Below, in pieces: positions 1 through 11,718 of a stretch of 64,000 nt of DNA. The stretch comes from Hoplostethus atlanticus (taxonomy: Eukaryota > Chordata > Actinopteri > Trachichthyiformes > Trachichthyidae). The position numbers and the translations under genes were made by a program. Location of the stretch: NCBI GenBank assembly GCA_034670405.1, contig JAXDDX010000045.1, positions 2,826,501 to 2,890,500 of the forward strand, given 5' to 3'. Each line of letters begins with the position of its first letter. Position 1 is the first letter of the stretch. The notes below the pieces were generated by a model, which was not told the DNA's origin, made no database searches, and was given only the letters and a program-made list of their open reading frames with translations.

Positions 1-27
1 ATGTACATGTACATAGTGGAGCTGCTC

Positions 28-135
28 ATTGACCAGTAGACTGTAGTTGTACTGGTCAGCACCCAGTAGAACTAGTAGAGACTGTGGTTGTACTGGTCAG
101 CTCCCAGTAGAACCAGTAGAAGACTGTGGTTGTCC
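28..135. repeat. Minisatellite, about three units
   Basis: Diverged units of roughly 45 bp sharing CCAGTAGAAC and GACTGTGGTTGTACTGGTC, in the lamb1 intron after exon 8. Confidence 0.6.
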
Positions 136-166
136 TTCCCTGAATGAATAAAGCTTCAGGACTCAC

Positions 167-3100
167 TTTTGCAGGCGTTGGAGTTGCGTCCCTCGGCGGG
201 CCTCCAGGGCAGATCGTGGTAGAAGTCCTGACAATTCTCACAGTTCAGACCCATGGTGTTGTGGTTGCACATACAGTGACCATGGACCTGGAAGACAGCA
301 CATACCCAAGTAAGAAAACACGTCCGCCTATAGAGATATGCAGTGCCTTGCAAAAGTATTCAAACATTTTGTTGTGCTATTAAGTAAAGTTTCAAAACAC
401 ATTTATTTGGGATTTTTTGTTTTTTTTCCCAAGAGGAAACTGATGTCTGATGTCCTTGTGCAAACATATGGCGTGGTTAACCAATCAGTGAGCTTTTATG
501 GAGTTATTGAAATTGTCTTCATGGTGCATACTGACAGTTCTATGTTGGATGGCATGTCCTTCACACCACAGCCACATGTATAGACAGAACTGTGCCCTTT
601 ACTTTATTTAATTTCCTAAGCTCAACAGTGATTTGATCTAAGCTGAATTTGACCTGATGTGATCAGGGACACTAAACAGCAGGAAAACAATTAAATATGA
701 ATCCAAAAAAACATGATTTTTATTTAGCTTTGTCTGTCCTGAGGTTCACTCTGCTGCTGCTTTCATCTGGTCTGCGCCAGATGACTGGAATGGTCTAGCT
801 GGCATACCAACTAGACCAACTAGATAGACTGACAGGCAGACAGACAGACAGACAGACAGACATGCCATTTTTCTAGGCTAGTGTAATGGCAATAAAAAAC
901 AGGACACACAAATCACAGACTAGTCTAAACATGGGATAATAAGAGTAAACCTCTCGTTGGCAACGCTCACGTACAAACACACATACAGCTGTCTGCAAAC
1001 ACTCAGGCAGAGAGACGGTACATCTCACCACATAGTAACTCCCACTCATGTATATACTGTAGTTTACATTACAGTAAACATAGACTACTGACTGTGCCAA
1101 AAGCACCTCGAGAAAGTTCATCCTTGGTCCTTTGTCAGTAAAAAGAGCAAAGATGAGCTTTGGCCTAACAGATCTGTTGAGTAGGGTTTGACCGATATCG
1201 GCCTTCAATGAAGATCAGCCATTCAATGTGGTTGGATGGATTACTCCACCTGCTTCAGGGGTGGCAGTCTACAAAACCTTCAATGAAACTGAGAGGCTTT
1301 TACACCCTGCAAAGAAAACAATTCTGGGGGAAACATTGAATCCTTGCAATTATTTAGAATTCTTGGCATGAAAATGGTCATGCCCATTCACCGACATACC
1401 CGTTCTCAACCACCCCCCATCTCCTTTCACATGCACCTCTTTACTGAACAGGATCACAGACCTCTGCACTAGAAGAAACAGCAGCACCTCGACGGGACTC
1501 ACCATGCCCTCCACTGCATCCCCGGGTCCCCTCGACGGGGGTGCACTCGGAGGCGTGGCCGTAACAGAAGCAGTTCCCTCGGACCACCATGTCGTAGATA
1601 GCGTAGTAGTACTTCTCCTTTATTTCAATCCTGGAGTCCAGCAGGTTGTCGCCCAGCGTGTGGAGCTTGGTGAACTTCACTCTCAGGTTGGTGATTTTCA
1701 GCATGTCTGCAAATACAGAGAATAGGATGTTTGATAGCTTTCAGTTAGGAAAACCTTAGCAGATATATCACAGATACAATAAATGGTTCACTGAGTTACA
1801 TATGTTGTTTGGTGGAGGCTGTTCCAACTGTTAATGTAATAACCATCAATGTAGTAAACCTGTAACGTAATAACTGGCAGTTACTAGTGTAATAATCCTG
1901 TTAATGCAATCAATTTCCCATCAATGTAATAAAAGTAACCTTGGAAATGAAATGTAATTAGTCAAACTTCCACTAACAACTGTTAGTAACTATGTTACTA
2001 ATGTTACGGACATGAAGGTAAAGAGAAAAAAAGGGCTAAAAAAAAAAATCAGCCTTGCTGTTAATGTTAGAGAACCTACTAATGTAATGATATCACGTTG
2101 ACAAGCAACAATGTTATTACATTAAAAACAGTTATTACATTAATGGGAACACCACGTTGTTACAGTAATGGTGTACCAGGATTACATACATTTTTACCAC
2201 GACCTCCAACCCTGGTAGTGTTAGTGCCTTGCTGTACCCATTGAGCTACACAGGGAATACAACCCTCAACCCTGGTAGGGTTAGTGCCTTGTTCTACCCA
2301 TTGAGCTACACAGGGAATACAACCCCCAACCCTAGTAGTGTTAGTGCCTTGCTGTACCCATTGAGCTACACAGGGAATACAACCCTCAACCCTGGTAGGG
2401 TCAGTGCCTTGCTCTACCAAATGGAACTGGTCTCTTGTAAAGAATCATTTATCCACAGTAAATCTAGAGCCAGATTGTTTATGACCTGATGAAAGCCATC
2501 GGGTTGAAACGTTGAAACACAAATAAAGCCTACTGGTATTCTTATTCCGTAGTAGTACATGATATACTGTGTCTACTTGAAGAGACGCTGACTTACTTTG
2601 GATTCTGGGGCTGTAGGGGTCTTCAATCCGGAACGCAGGATCCAAAACTCTGAAGATTACCTACAAAAAGCCGTTGCACCACACTGGTTACAAATTCACT
2701 GCCAATGTATTTATTTGACTGGTATATCATGAAATTAGAGCTCTATGCCAAAATACTATATCTCTTACTCATTCAATATCTCTATAGAGGTTTCAGTCTG
2801 TTAAAGTGTAAAAAGTATCATCATTTCTTTCCACTTTATATTGCCAATCATTTTGTAAGAGCGCTCGTCACATTTTCAAACTGGAAATCTCATCTTAGAA
2901 CCAAACACGCAGCATCCCTCGGTAAAACCTCAAAGCGTTTAGTGTACCTCTCCCTCGGTGGACGGCTCGATGTCGGAGTAGCGCGAATCGCAGATGATGT
3001 TGTCCACCTTCTTCATGGGTCCGTGGGAAATGCCCGGGAAGGAGCTCCCGCAGTCGTAGGCAAAATACCGGTACACCTGCCAGGTCTTCCCAAAGTCAGA

Positions 3101-4505
3101 TGACCGCTCAATTACCATGGCGGCTGGCCGGAAGGTCTGCGGTGACGAGAGGAAACATAATGAAGCGCTACAGGAATTTGTCTTGGTGGCATATCAACCG
3201 TTAATGGAATCAGGACAGTACATACCAGAGCACATGGTACAGAGGCCAGACACAAGCATGACTTATTTTTGTAATTTCTTTTCCTGGCCTCGTGATCATT
3301 AGCGGGTTTGTCATGACACTACAGCTCGGACCTCTGACTTCCTTACGATTGGTTGCTTGTAATGAAATTAAGCCTATTCTACCGTCACAGCATGTGTAGA
3401 GCTCAGTGACTAAAATGGAAATGTACATGTCTTCACTCTTGGCCCCTTGTAATGTTGGTGGTTTGGGAATTTTAGTTTATTTTACTGCAGCTCAACTATG
3501 TTATTTCCTGGTTTTTACCACATTCCACCCAATTACACCGCTTTGTTTTACTTCTCTAGGCTTATCAGTGCAAATAAAAAACACTGTCGCTAAACTAACG
3601 CGTAATCCTCCCCCTCTGATAGCTCTCTGTTTTCTGCTATCGATTTCATGACCTTTTTTACTCAGAATAGAATTTAATCAGACACGAGATCACCAATATA
3701 TTCTCCACTCGTGGTGCTGAAAAGCTCACTTGGTGTTTCACAGTTTGATTTAGCCTCCCTAGACTAGGGGTCGCCAACCCGTCGCCGACCGGTCGATCTT
3801 AGAAGTATTTGATTGCGAGGAGTTTTCAAAATCCAAGAAAATAAAAATATAAATGTTATTTTTTTATTAAAAAAAAAAAAAATTTCAAATACGACCCGTG
3901 TGCGACCTGGTGATGGAGGGCGAGAGGTGCCAGTAGAGTGAGTTTTGCTAGTAGTGAAATATGATCTGTTGTATATGATCTGTTATAGTGTGTCAAAAGA
4001 AAGAAAGTTAACATGGGTACTTTTCCTGTTTTCATAATTAAATTAATAATTGTTTGAATTTCAAAGTGGAACTACATTGTGTGCTTGTTTTTCTGTCGTT
4101 TTCTTAGGCTTGAAAAGGTTGGTGCCCACTGCTCTAGACACTCCTAGTTCTGGCATCTAAACAGAGCCTTTCCTTACCGGTCTATCTCTGGAACAGCCTC
4201 TCTGGTTGAGGCAGGCTCTGCTTGATCAAACATCTATTGCAGCCCGACCACCCTGGTAGGGGGATCCCTCTCTGAGTAGCCCCTCCCTCTCTGAGTAGCC
4301 CCTCCCTCTCTGAGTAGCCCCTCCCAAGGTTTCTTCCATTTTTTCCTAAAAGGTTTTGTGGGAGTTTTTCCTTGTCCTCTGTGAGGGTCCAAGGCTGGGG
4401 GATGTCGTGTACTAACCATTTATTGTTTTCACACTTTGGGCAGTGAAGCTCTTTGAGACTGTAAAGGTGCTTAAGGGCTATACAAATAAATGTGATTTGA
4501 TTTGT

Positions 4506-4562
<57 letters not shown>

Positions 4563-7500
4563 TGAGAGAAAGACTGAAAGAGAGATAGGAAATAGTGATA
4601 GAGAGAGTGAGGGGAGTGAGTGGAGAGAGACAGAGAGAGGGGGGGGGGTGGAAACAGAGAAAACAAGATAACGAGAACGTGGGGGGAGAGACACACACAC
4701 ACACACACACACACACACCACCACCATCACCCCCGGGCCACTTCCTATTGGTTACCTTGAAAGTCATGATGAGGTGGGTGAAGTGAAACTCCGCCTCCAA
4801 GTTCAACTGGACGGTGACATTCTCCAGGCCTGGGAAGAGACAGCAGATCAATCATGTCCTCCCTCTGCCGTTACTATGTTTTAACAAAGACCAACTATGG
4901 AAATTGTTGAGATTTCAATGAGCTGCTCCTGGATCAGATTACACAAAACTTTATTGATCCTGTGGGGAAACGAGGTCATTGTAGCAGCAAATAGTACATA
5001 AAACATGCACAAACATAAAAAAGAATAGAGCACATTGGGGTTATATAAACACTGTTAAGCAGAATATATGAATGAAAAGTATGAAAAACGTTTGTATTAC
5101 AGCATTATGGTGTGCAAAGTAACAGCAGTGGAAACCCCCCAACAAGTCAAACGGATGGAGGGTCAAACGGATGGAGAGACAAAGGGAAAAAAGGAAGAGA
5201 AAAAATGTATTGAGCCAAGACAAACAAGCAGCACACAGTGCAGCCCTGATACAGGACGTCCCATGACGACGGGTCCTGCTTCAGGGAGACACTGATCCAA
5301 AACAGAAAACACACTAGAGTGCTTCACTTTTCCATCACTGTAGTTCCGTCATTTTACATTTTAGGCATTTCGCTGATGTGACGTACAGTGAGCCTAGCCT
5401 AACCCTAGTGAGCAGATGAAGGGTACGCTGCCTTGCTTCATGACACTTCAGCAGGACACAGTAACATATGGCTGTTGCAGAGATTGAACTTCCGACCTTT
5501 TGAATGCAGGACACTCTCTAACCACGAGACCGTCCTGCTGCCTAAGTCCATTACATTTACAACATTGGTTCTGGTGTATCCCGATACACGTATGATATGG
5601 AAAGCCTGCAATGCAAACTCATGTATGTATGTGCGTCATGTTTTAGGCCTTCAGGTGATGCTGCTATCCAGAGCAACTTACAATGAGAGAGCAAGAGAGA
5701 CAGCTTCATGGTCTTATGCATGACTGCTGTGCTTTTGAGTGACTAACAACCAGTGAAGCGTCACAAATCCCCAGAGTTTCACTGGTAAAACTAATGTTCA
5801 GTTCAACTGCTGCCTCGAGGCGACTGGTTGCCCCATCGCTCAGAGGCCCCTGCGGCCGATCTACACGGTCACGGCTCTTCTCTGTCCTGGCCCCGCAGTG
5901 GTGGAATGAACTCCCCACTGATGTCAGGACAGCAGAGTCGCTGCCCATCTTTCGCCGCAGGCTGAAAACCCACCTCTTCAGGAAACACTACCCTGACTCT
6001 TCCTCTTAGCCTTGCCTATTTGTCGTCAATTATGTGTCTGAGCTCTTGTTTATTGGCTCTTGTTCATTTGATACACTTAATTGTCTTAGCTCTTGCTTAT
6101 TTGGTTCACTTAGTTGTCTTAGCTCTTGTTTATTTGATTCTCTTATTTGTCTCATTTGTTTAAGATATAGTAGGTTGCTAACTTATTGCACTCTTACCTT
6201 AACACTAGTTATGCTCTTAGTTGCTTGTTTAGGAAGGAAATGCACTTACGATTTCTGGTGACTAGTAGTTTTCTTGCCTACCTATGTTGAATGCACTTAT
6301 TGTAAGTCGCTTTGGATAAAAAGCGTCTGCTAAATGACTGTAATAACTGGATCCTTCCACTTCCACTATAGGGAGCAGTGCTGCAGTAATGCTGCAGAAA
6401 ATGCTGTTCGGGGGAAAACTTCCCATAAAAGGTGATTGATAAATGAAGAGGGAACTCATTTAGTTGAAGTTCATGATTCAATATCTCTAAAATATACTGG
6501 ATCCAGTTTGTAAAAGTGTTCTCTTTTTGTCTACCAAGGACTTTATCAGCTACTATCCATTAAAAGTACTATCATGTGTTTTAAATCACGTGCTGGTAAT
6601 TTCTCTGGTTTTGTGATCTTCATGAACTGACACTGCCGTTGTCAGTTGCCTTCTGAGTGCCCTCTTTGTGTTTTTTGCTTGCTTTGCTCACTTCCGTTTC
6701 TCTTCTTGTGCACTGATTCGCTTAAGGTGAACAGCCAATCAGAGAGCTCTCTCTCACCGACGGCCTCTGCCACCGATGCTCAATCCGCTGAACAGCCGCC
6801 AACATGGGCCGACGAGGACCAAAAACTACGGCGGATGGACGGCCACAGACGCCCAACGACGGCCGGCGGTTGGCTTGCTGTCAGGGCTCTAAGTCATCGA
6901 ATGAAACATACTGGATGCCAAATCTTTACTATGCATTTTGTATTAACTGCTTCAGGGTGATTCTTTGGACTTAGAAGTAGATTTTAGATTTTATTATTTG
7001 ACACTTTGTTTGAATTCATCAAAAGTAATTCCCATGTTGGGAGAATATTCAGAGACATGTTCATTTAACCACAATTCAACTCGAGGATTGATTTCCAACT
7101 CACTAACAGTATGGGAGTCCACTGAGCTACACAGGGAATCGAACCCCTAACCCTGGCTGTGGTAGTGCCTTGCGCTTCCCACTGAGCTACACAGGACTGC
7201 TTAGAGTCATGCCTTCTCAACGCCTGACTTTACCATTAATAACACACTGCACACACTTTTACAACAGAACTACATCCTGCAGCCATGTAGCTAATCATTC
7301 CCAAGGGTTTGTCCTGTAATTCCCAAGTTTACAGACAGTCAGTGTCTAGCTGGTCAGCCATTACTGGCCTTTCTCTGTTAAGTCTGCCCTCCTCTGACAA
7401 CTTGATTACATGGGCTGTACTGAAAGCAAGGAGGTTTGAAAGGACGCAAGAGAAAGAGGGTCAAAGAAGGGCCAGACAGAGTCACCTTTAGTTGACCTTG

Positions 7501-10139
7501 TCACACCTAGACATTGTTTTCCCACGAGAACTCACCGCTCTCTGACTGCCACCAGGTTTTGAGGCGGTTTGGGGCAAACGTGGTGACGACGTTCTCGATG
7601 CGGTGGCTGTTGGTCTGGTTGGTCTGTTTGTCGTAGAGGTCCACCGAGTCACACACAAAGCATTTCTTCTCCTCCTGGCGAATGGGTGAAGGTCAGGAGA
7701 AGGACGGAGGGAGGAAGGGAGGGAGGGAGGAGATAGGGAGAGGATTGTCATTGAAATTCCTCAGATACCATGCTGATTTGTTCAAATCAAGGCAACAGAT
7801 AAGGACGGTAAAGAGTCCATTTGTGGTAAAGTCATTGAAATGGTGACTGTGTACTGTCTGCACCACAATGAACCAAGTAAACTGGGAACTTAAGGACGTT
7901 TGAATGGGAAGCCCAGTATTCTGGTTTCAACAGGGTAGATTTATTGAAGGGCCGACAGTGGAGGATTCATTTGGCCAACAGATGGTGTGTGTGTGTGTGT
8001 GTGTGTTTGCATTTCAGATCAGAAAACATCTGGATTGTAACATCCCTGCTCATAAAGCCTCTCAAAGATTCATTAGGTTATTTCAATTACATTTTAAGGT
8101 GCCAATAAACTTGACTTAATAAAGCTGTTTGTTTTCAGCAGCAACATCAAGTGGATCTCAGCTTCAGTCTCATGTCTCCTCTCCCTCACTCGGGGGTTAA
8201 CCCTCTCTCTTTCTGTCTCCTCGGACTGATTGGATTCAAATAGAAAGAATGGCTTCACATTGACTAGTGAGAGGATTGTGAAATTGAGGTCAACAATCAC
8301 GAAACATTTAGCATGCTTTGTTTGAACACATCAGAGCCAGCACGTTCTGTCTGATAAAAGGTCTTTGAAGTTCAGCCCTTAACCCTGCTGAAACACATCT
8401 CCAACCATCAGCTCTCCGTCTGCATCAGAACAATGAGCCCTCATGCATACACCCATCTCAAGACCGTCCACGGCTTCTTTGTTGGTGTCAAACCTCAACA
8501 ATTCCCAATAGGGGGATTTTTTTGCGACTGAGGAAATGGTCTAGACACTCCAAACCATATCTCCCCTAGTCTCACTCCTACGCTCCAGCAGGGGTTTAAG
8601 AAAACACCGCCTCAAAGCATGGCCTTGTACTGGAGAGAAACAAGGCCAGGCAGTTGTTGGATTATGTCCCATTCATGGATTCCACGCAAAATAAAGTGGG
8701 TAGTTGATTCCCAAAGTGGATATTAAACTATTGTTGTCAAACTTCATTATGAGTCAACTTAATTTGTGTCTCCGATAGAGATGTCTTGGGGTAAATGAAA
8801 AGCTGTGAGCGTTGCTGCTATTGAAATACATAAACATTTAGCAGTGCAGATAAATACCCTTTAGTCCACAGTACCCGTTATATAAAGGGTTAGTCCTGTC
8901 TCTTACTGAAGGGTTAGACAACAGAGTGACGCCTCTGATTGTACTCTTTTCTTTGTCTGTTCAGCCATGGTGGCTATCGCTGCTCATGCTAACTACCCAG
9001 TTCTTCTTCTGTTTATTCCAATACACTGCAAATGTAAAAGCTTTCATGAACAGTGTTGTGTTATATCAATCAGTGATAGAGAGTAGCAAGACAGACATTT
9101 ATTTATTACTTAAAACTATCCCCTAGAACCCCCTGAAAGACACCTGGAGGTGCCTGGACCCAGTTTGGGAACCACTGGTGGCCACGAGACACATTTACCT
9201 GTAAGTGGCTCACAATACAGAACGGTTCTGGCCGGCGACGTCCACAGGTCGAGGTGCTGAAGAGTTGATGGGCTCTGCCAATGAGCAGGTCTCCGGTGGC
9301 TGGGTAGCAACTGCCCTCGGTGCAGACATCGCTGAACACGGGGAAACGGACCTCGGTCTGGCCCCCGTCCTCCTGGGCAAAGATGGAAACCCCCGCCGCT
9401 ACGAAAGAGGAGCCCAGAGGGTTCAACAATGTGTTTCATAGAAGAAGCCATTTATTTTAACAGTCCCTACCACTCGTAATTTATTGACCCAATAATAATA
9501 TCTAGTCAGTCATCAGATCTCTAACAAAGGTGGGTGAACTGTTTGTTTCTGTTCTCTGTCTATTTGTCTTCTTCTTATTGTTATTATTGTATGTATGTAT
9601 GTATGTATTCTGCTCCCTCTTCACAAACTGTTTTAAAGCTGAAATAGTTGGTTTCTCTCAGTGAGGTAAAACTGATGAAGGATCAGCTGTCTTCCTTCAT
9701 TTAGTCTTGGCCAAGCTGGCTAAGAAAGGTTAATTAAAGGTTAAATAAAATACAAATAATGTAACTGTGTAATAAATGTGCATTATTTTTCATTGTATTG
9801 GCATTTAGCAGAGTTCCAGCCTTGGAAAGTGGTCACATCTTGTTCTGATATAAAAATTCAAAATAACACAATTCCAGATCAACCTGTATCATATATAATA
9901 TATAATATATAATATCATAATACAGTTCTACCAGTTCCCACGGCCCACTTCTTAAATCATTGTCACATGCGGCAAACAGGAACTGCAGCGTTGCATTTCA
10001 TTACAGTCGTTCCCCACTTTGAAACGTCTCTAACGCAATACTACAGCACGAGCTTCATTCACTGTCGATGCTTCAATGACACGAAACAGACAATTTCAAC
10101 TATATGACATATTTATTATCAGCCACACGGGGGGGACGA

Positions 10140-10181
<42 letters not shown>

Positions 10182-10577
10182 AAGAGAGGAACAGTATCCA
10201 ACAATCCAGCTGGTAGCCACTCCAGCGCCAAACCAGGAGCGCGAGCGCGTTGAGAAGAAAGGTAAACCTAAACTCACCTAAACTCAATGATACACATCTT
10301 TAGGCTGACATGAATCCGCCCGAGGTGAATTCATAGTATACAACTTTATAAATAGTACCAACTTACTAGTACTAATTTATATGAGGATATGATCTTTTAG
10401 GGGGAAAAGAACACAAATTAATACTTTTCTGAAAATATAAGTGAGTTGTGTTTATACTAAAGATAACCTTCACTAACATCTCAGCCTGTAGGTGAACTGC
10501 TGCTGGACGGAGTTTAAACAGATGGATCAATAAAGCAGAAACTCACATAGCAGCGCTGCTAGCTGAACAATCAACAT
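167..10577 (-). CDS. lamb1: Laminin subunit beta-1, 5' part (signal peptide, LN domain, first LE repeat); runs off the left edge
   Basis: Secreted beta chain of basement-membrane laminins; its LN domain drives laminin polymerisation. Coding exons, 5' to 3' on the minus strand: 10547-10577, 9199-9398, 7536-7674, 4756-4829, 2948-3136, 2597-2660, 1503-1706, 167-287. The start ATG at 10575-10577 gives signal peptide [19 protein letters not shown] across the first intron. LN motifs match vertebrate LAMB1 closely: [16 protein letters not shown] in exon 2, WWQSES in exon 3, [11 protein letters not shown] in exon 4, [11 protein letters not shown] in exon 6, [20 protein letters not shown] in exon 7 and [20 protein letters not shown] in exon 8. 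All junctions keep phase except exon 7 to 8: exon 7 is 204 nt where 203 would fit, so the frame shifts in a GGGG run near 1524-1527. That may be an assembly error or a real indel. About 340 of roughly 1,785 residues are present. Identity as beta-1 is from direct motif match; an a or b paralogue cannot be told here. Confidence 0.95.
338..590 (+). mobile_element. Possible Tc1/mariner-derived fragment
   Basis: Begins CAGTGCCTTGCAAAAGTATTC, very close to the terminal repeat of a common fish Tc1/mariner family. No matching far end or transposase is seen, so it is a half-element at best. Confidence 0.4.
830..862. repeat. (GACA)n microsatellite
   Basis: About eight GACA/GGCA units in lamb1 intron 7. 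Confidence 0.9.
2200..2420 (-). repeat. 60-bp minisatellite with tRNA-like units
   Basis: About 3.5 units of exactly 60 bp. On the minus strand each contains TAGCTCAATGGG, fitting the pol III A-box consensus, and GGTTGTATTCC, close to the B box GGTTCGANTCC. Units differ at few sites, so amplification is fairly recent. It lies in lamb1 intron 6. Related arrays lie at 7112, 29221 and 32965. Confidence 0.8.
3300..3425 (+). repeat. Dispersed SINE-like repeat (GGTTGCTTGTAA family)
   Basis: Shares CTTCCTTACGATTGGTTGCTTGTAA and an ACTAAAATGGAAATGTA end with copies near 38620-38760, 44580-44725 and, inverted, 59440-59575. Confidence 0.5.
3765..4131. mobile_element. hAT-type MITE with 8-bp target duplication
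   Basis: Imperfect 15-bp terminal inverted repeats (TAGGGGTCGCCAACC and GGTTGGTGCCCACTG) are flanked by CCCTAGAC (3757-3764) and CTCTAGAC (4132-4139), an 8-bp target duplication with one mismatch. It is 367 bp with no ORF, and lies in lamb1 intron 4. Confidence 0.75.
4235..4505 (+). mobile_element. LINE (L2/Rex-like) 3' end
   Basis: Contains AAGGTTTCTTCCATTTTTTC, GGGAGTTTTTCCTTGTCC and the tail GGGCTATACAAATAAATGTG followed by TGATTTGATT, the usual 3' end of a fish LINE family. 5'-truncated, non-coding. It includes three copies of CCCCTCCCTCTCTGAGTAG. Confidence 0.65.
4502..4735. repeat. Compound TG/AG/AC microsatellite
   Basis: (TG)14 then (AG)10, a GA-rich middle and (AC)15, ending about 20 nt from the lamb1 exon 4 donor (4750-4755), so in the transcript a GU-rich tract follows that donor. 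Confidence 0.9.
5340..5720 (+). repeat. SINE/LINE-derived fragments
   Basis: Pieces such as TTACATTTTAGGCATTTCGC, CACTTCAGCAGGACAC and GCTATCCAGAGCAACTTACA are typical of fish SINE/L2 tails. They run into the L2 fragment at 5720. Confidence 0.45.
5720..6345 (+). mobile_element. L2-like LINE, 3' fragment of the reverse-transcriptase ORF and tail
   Basis: Frame 5794-6009 encodes [20 protein letters not shown] and [19 protein letters not shown] then stop, the well-known C-terminal end of fish L2-type ORFs. The 3' UTR ends in TTGTAAGTCGCTTTGGATA and GCGTCTGCTAAATGAC. 5'-truncated copy in lamb1 intron 3. Confidence 0.85.
6720..6900. repeat. GC-rich unclassified repeat-like block
   Basis: Rich in GGACGGCCACAGACGC / GACGGCCGGCGGTTGG motifs and AACAGCCAATCAGAGAG, unlike the AT-rich intron around it. 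I see no coding match. Confidence 0.3.
7112..7196 (-). repeat. tRNA-like repeat unit
   Basis: On the minus strand GTAGCTCAGTGGG (A box) and a perfect B box GGTTCGATTCC (about 7135-7145) lie in one 60-bp unit with the next A box after it. This is the least diverged copy of the 60-bp family in the window. Confidence 0.65.
7675..9198. other. lamb1 intron 2 content
   Basis: Holds a purine-rich GGGA tract (about 7690-7740), (GT)11 at 7984-8006 and a short hAT-like end near 9121-9176 (TTTGGGAACCACTG). No other structure or gene is recognised. Confidence 0.5.
9399..10546. other. lamb1 intron 1 content
   Basis: AT-rich; contains GTAT repeats near 9589, an ATATA stretch near 9894-9915 and a GA tract at 10134-10190. 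No coding signal beyond the low-complexity GA frame. Confidence 0.5.
10134..10190. repeat. (GA)n tract in lamb1 intron 1
   Basis: About 50 bp of nearly pure GA, 360 bp inside the first intron. Confidence 0.9.
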
Positions 10578-10740
10578 GTTGCTTCTGGAGTCTCCAACTC
10601 TGCGTCCTGCTTCTTCTGTACGCTCCGACCGACTCCAGAGCTCCGGACCCCCAGACCCTGCTGTGGTCCCACCTCTCGCCACCACCCATGTCAAGCAGGA
10701 TGGAATACATCGTGGACCTTCCGGTTACAACTTTCAAAGT
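10547..10740 (-). promoter_or_regulatory. lamb1: lamb1 first exon: 5' leader and start codon
   Basis: The coding end of exon 1 is set by an ATG at 10575-10577 and a strong GTGAGT donor at 10541-10546; ten codons plus one base then join exon 2 in phase. The leader upstream (about 10578-10740) is GC-rich compared with its surroundings. An upstream ATG at 10687-10689 would, if transcribed, open a frame that overlaps the main start and stays open through exon 2. The transcription start itself cannot be placed; no clear TATA box is seen. Confidence 0.55.
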
Positions 10741-11279
10741 AAAACTCCATATTGACGGAAGGAGTAAAATGCACTGACCAACTTTCGTTTAACAGTATAA
10801 TATGCAAGATGCACTTTTATTGAATTTATTTTGAATTTATTTTGATTGTGACGTATACAATAATAATAATTTTTAAAAGTGCTTTAGGAATGATTTCAAA
10901 GACAACTAGTAAAATACGTTAAAACAAGAAAGCACTACAAAACAACAGAATAAAAGACATCACATAACAACAGGTCTATAATTTTAAGAAGTTGAGAGCC
11001 CAAGCTCCTCCTTCGTCGTCCCAGGCCAAATGCCCGTCACATTTAGTGCTACACTTTTATTTTGAAAGCGAAATCGCCGAACTTCTGGTCTTATTCTGGT
11101 TATCTGTCTGCCTTGACTTCCACATCACAGGACTCTAGATCTCTCTTTCTCCCCCTCTTTCTCTCTCCCTCTTTCTCCCTCTCTCTCCACACCTTCCCCC
11201 AGCCCAAGACCAACAGCTCTACAACCACGTCGTGTTTCTAATCCTGAGATCTCTTCACGGTATTGATATGAACCTTCCC

Positions 11280-11718
11280 ACCGACTGATCACTGGCAGCA
11301 GATGAAGTTGAGTAAAATCACTACAATCACTATATTATGTTACATGTATTATCAATTATGTTGTGTCTGTGGTACTCACTAGTGAGTTTATAGTGGTGGC
11401 ATTATTGCACCTATATGCACACACACACTTAGGTAAAGACTACACATAATTTATAATTTATATTATATTATATTATACATACAATTTCCCTTTTTTACTA
11501 TATTTTTATAAAGTGCTCTTATTGTAAATATTGTGTTGTTTTTTATATAGAGCTCTTACTGTGACATTGTAAATATTGTGGGGTTTTTTTTATTGTAAAC
11601 AGTGTGAACCTGTTATTTGCCCTTTGCACATTTCTGCTGAGCATTGCCACTTTACATTTCACTGCACACCTCGTGTGTGTATGTGACAAATAAACTTCTT
11701 GAATCTTGAATCTTGAAA
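11280..11718 (+). mobile_element. LINE 3' untranslated tail
   Basis: Ends GCACACCTCGTGTGTGTATG, TGACAAATAAACTTC and TTGAATCTTGAATCTTGAA, the usual fish LINE 3' end. 5'-truncated, non-coding, between lamb1 and lamb4. Confidence 0.65.

Larger units (their letters stand above)
288..1502. other. lamb1 intron 7 content
   Basis: Besides the Tc1-like piece at 338 and a GACA microsatellite at 830-862, it holds a diverged dispersed repeat at about 1180-1400 (motifs GGTTTGACCGATATCGGCC and GGCATGAAAATGGTCAT) with relatives near 16265-16350 and 26700-27010. No gene is seen. Confidence 0.5.

Noticed and set aside
4478-4851. Ser/Leu- and Thr/His-rich ORFs over the lamb1 exon 4 region
   Set aside because: They read through GT/GA/AC microsatellites; only 4756-4829 is an exon.
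10575-10740. Plus-strand frame starting [14 protein letters not shown] with a leucine-rich stretch, looking like a secreted protein start
   Set aside because: It lies opposite lamb1 exon 1, whose minus-strand start, donor and phase all fit the laminin signal peptide.
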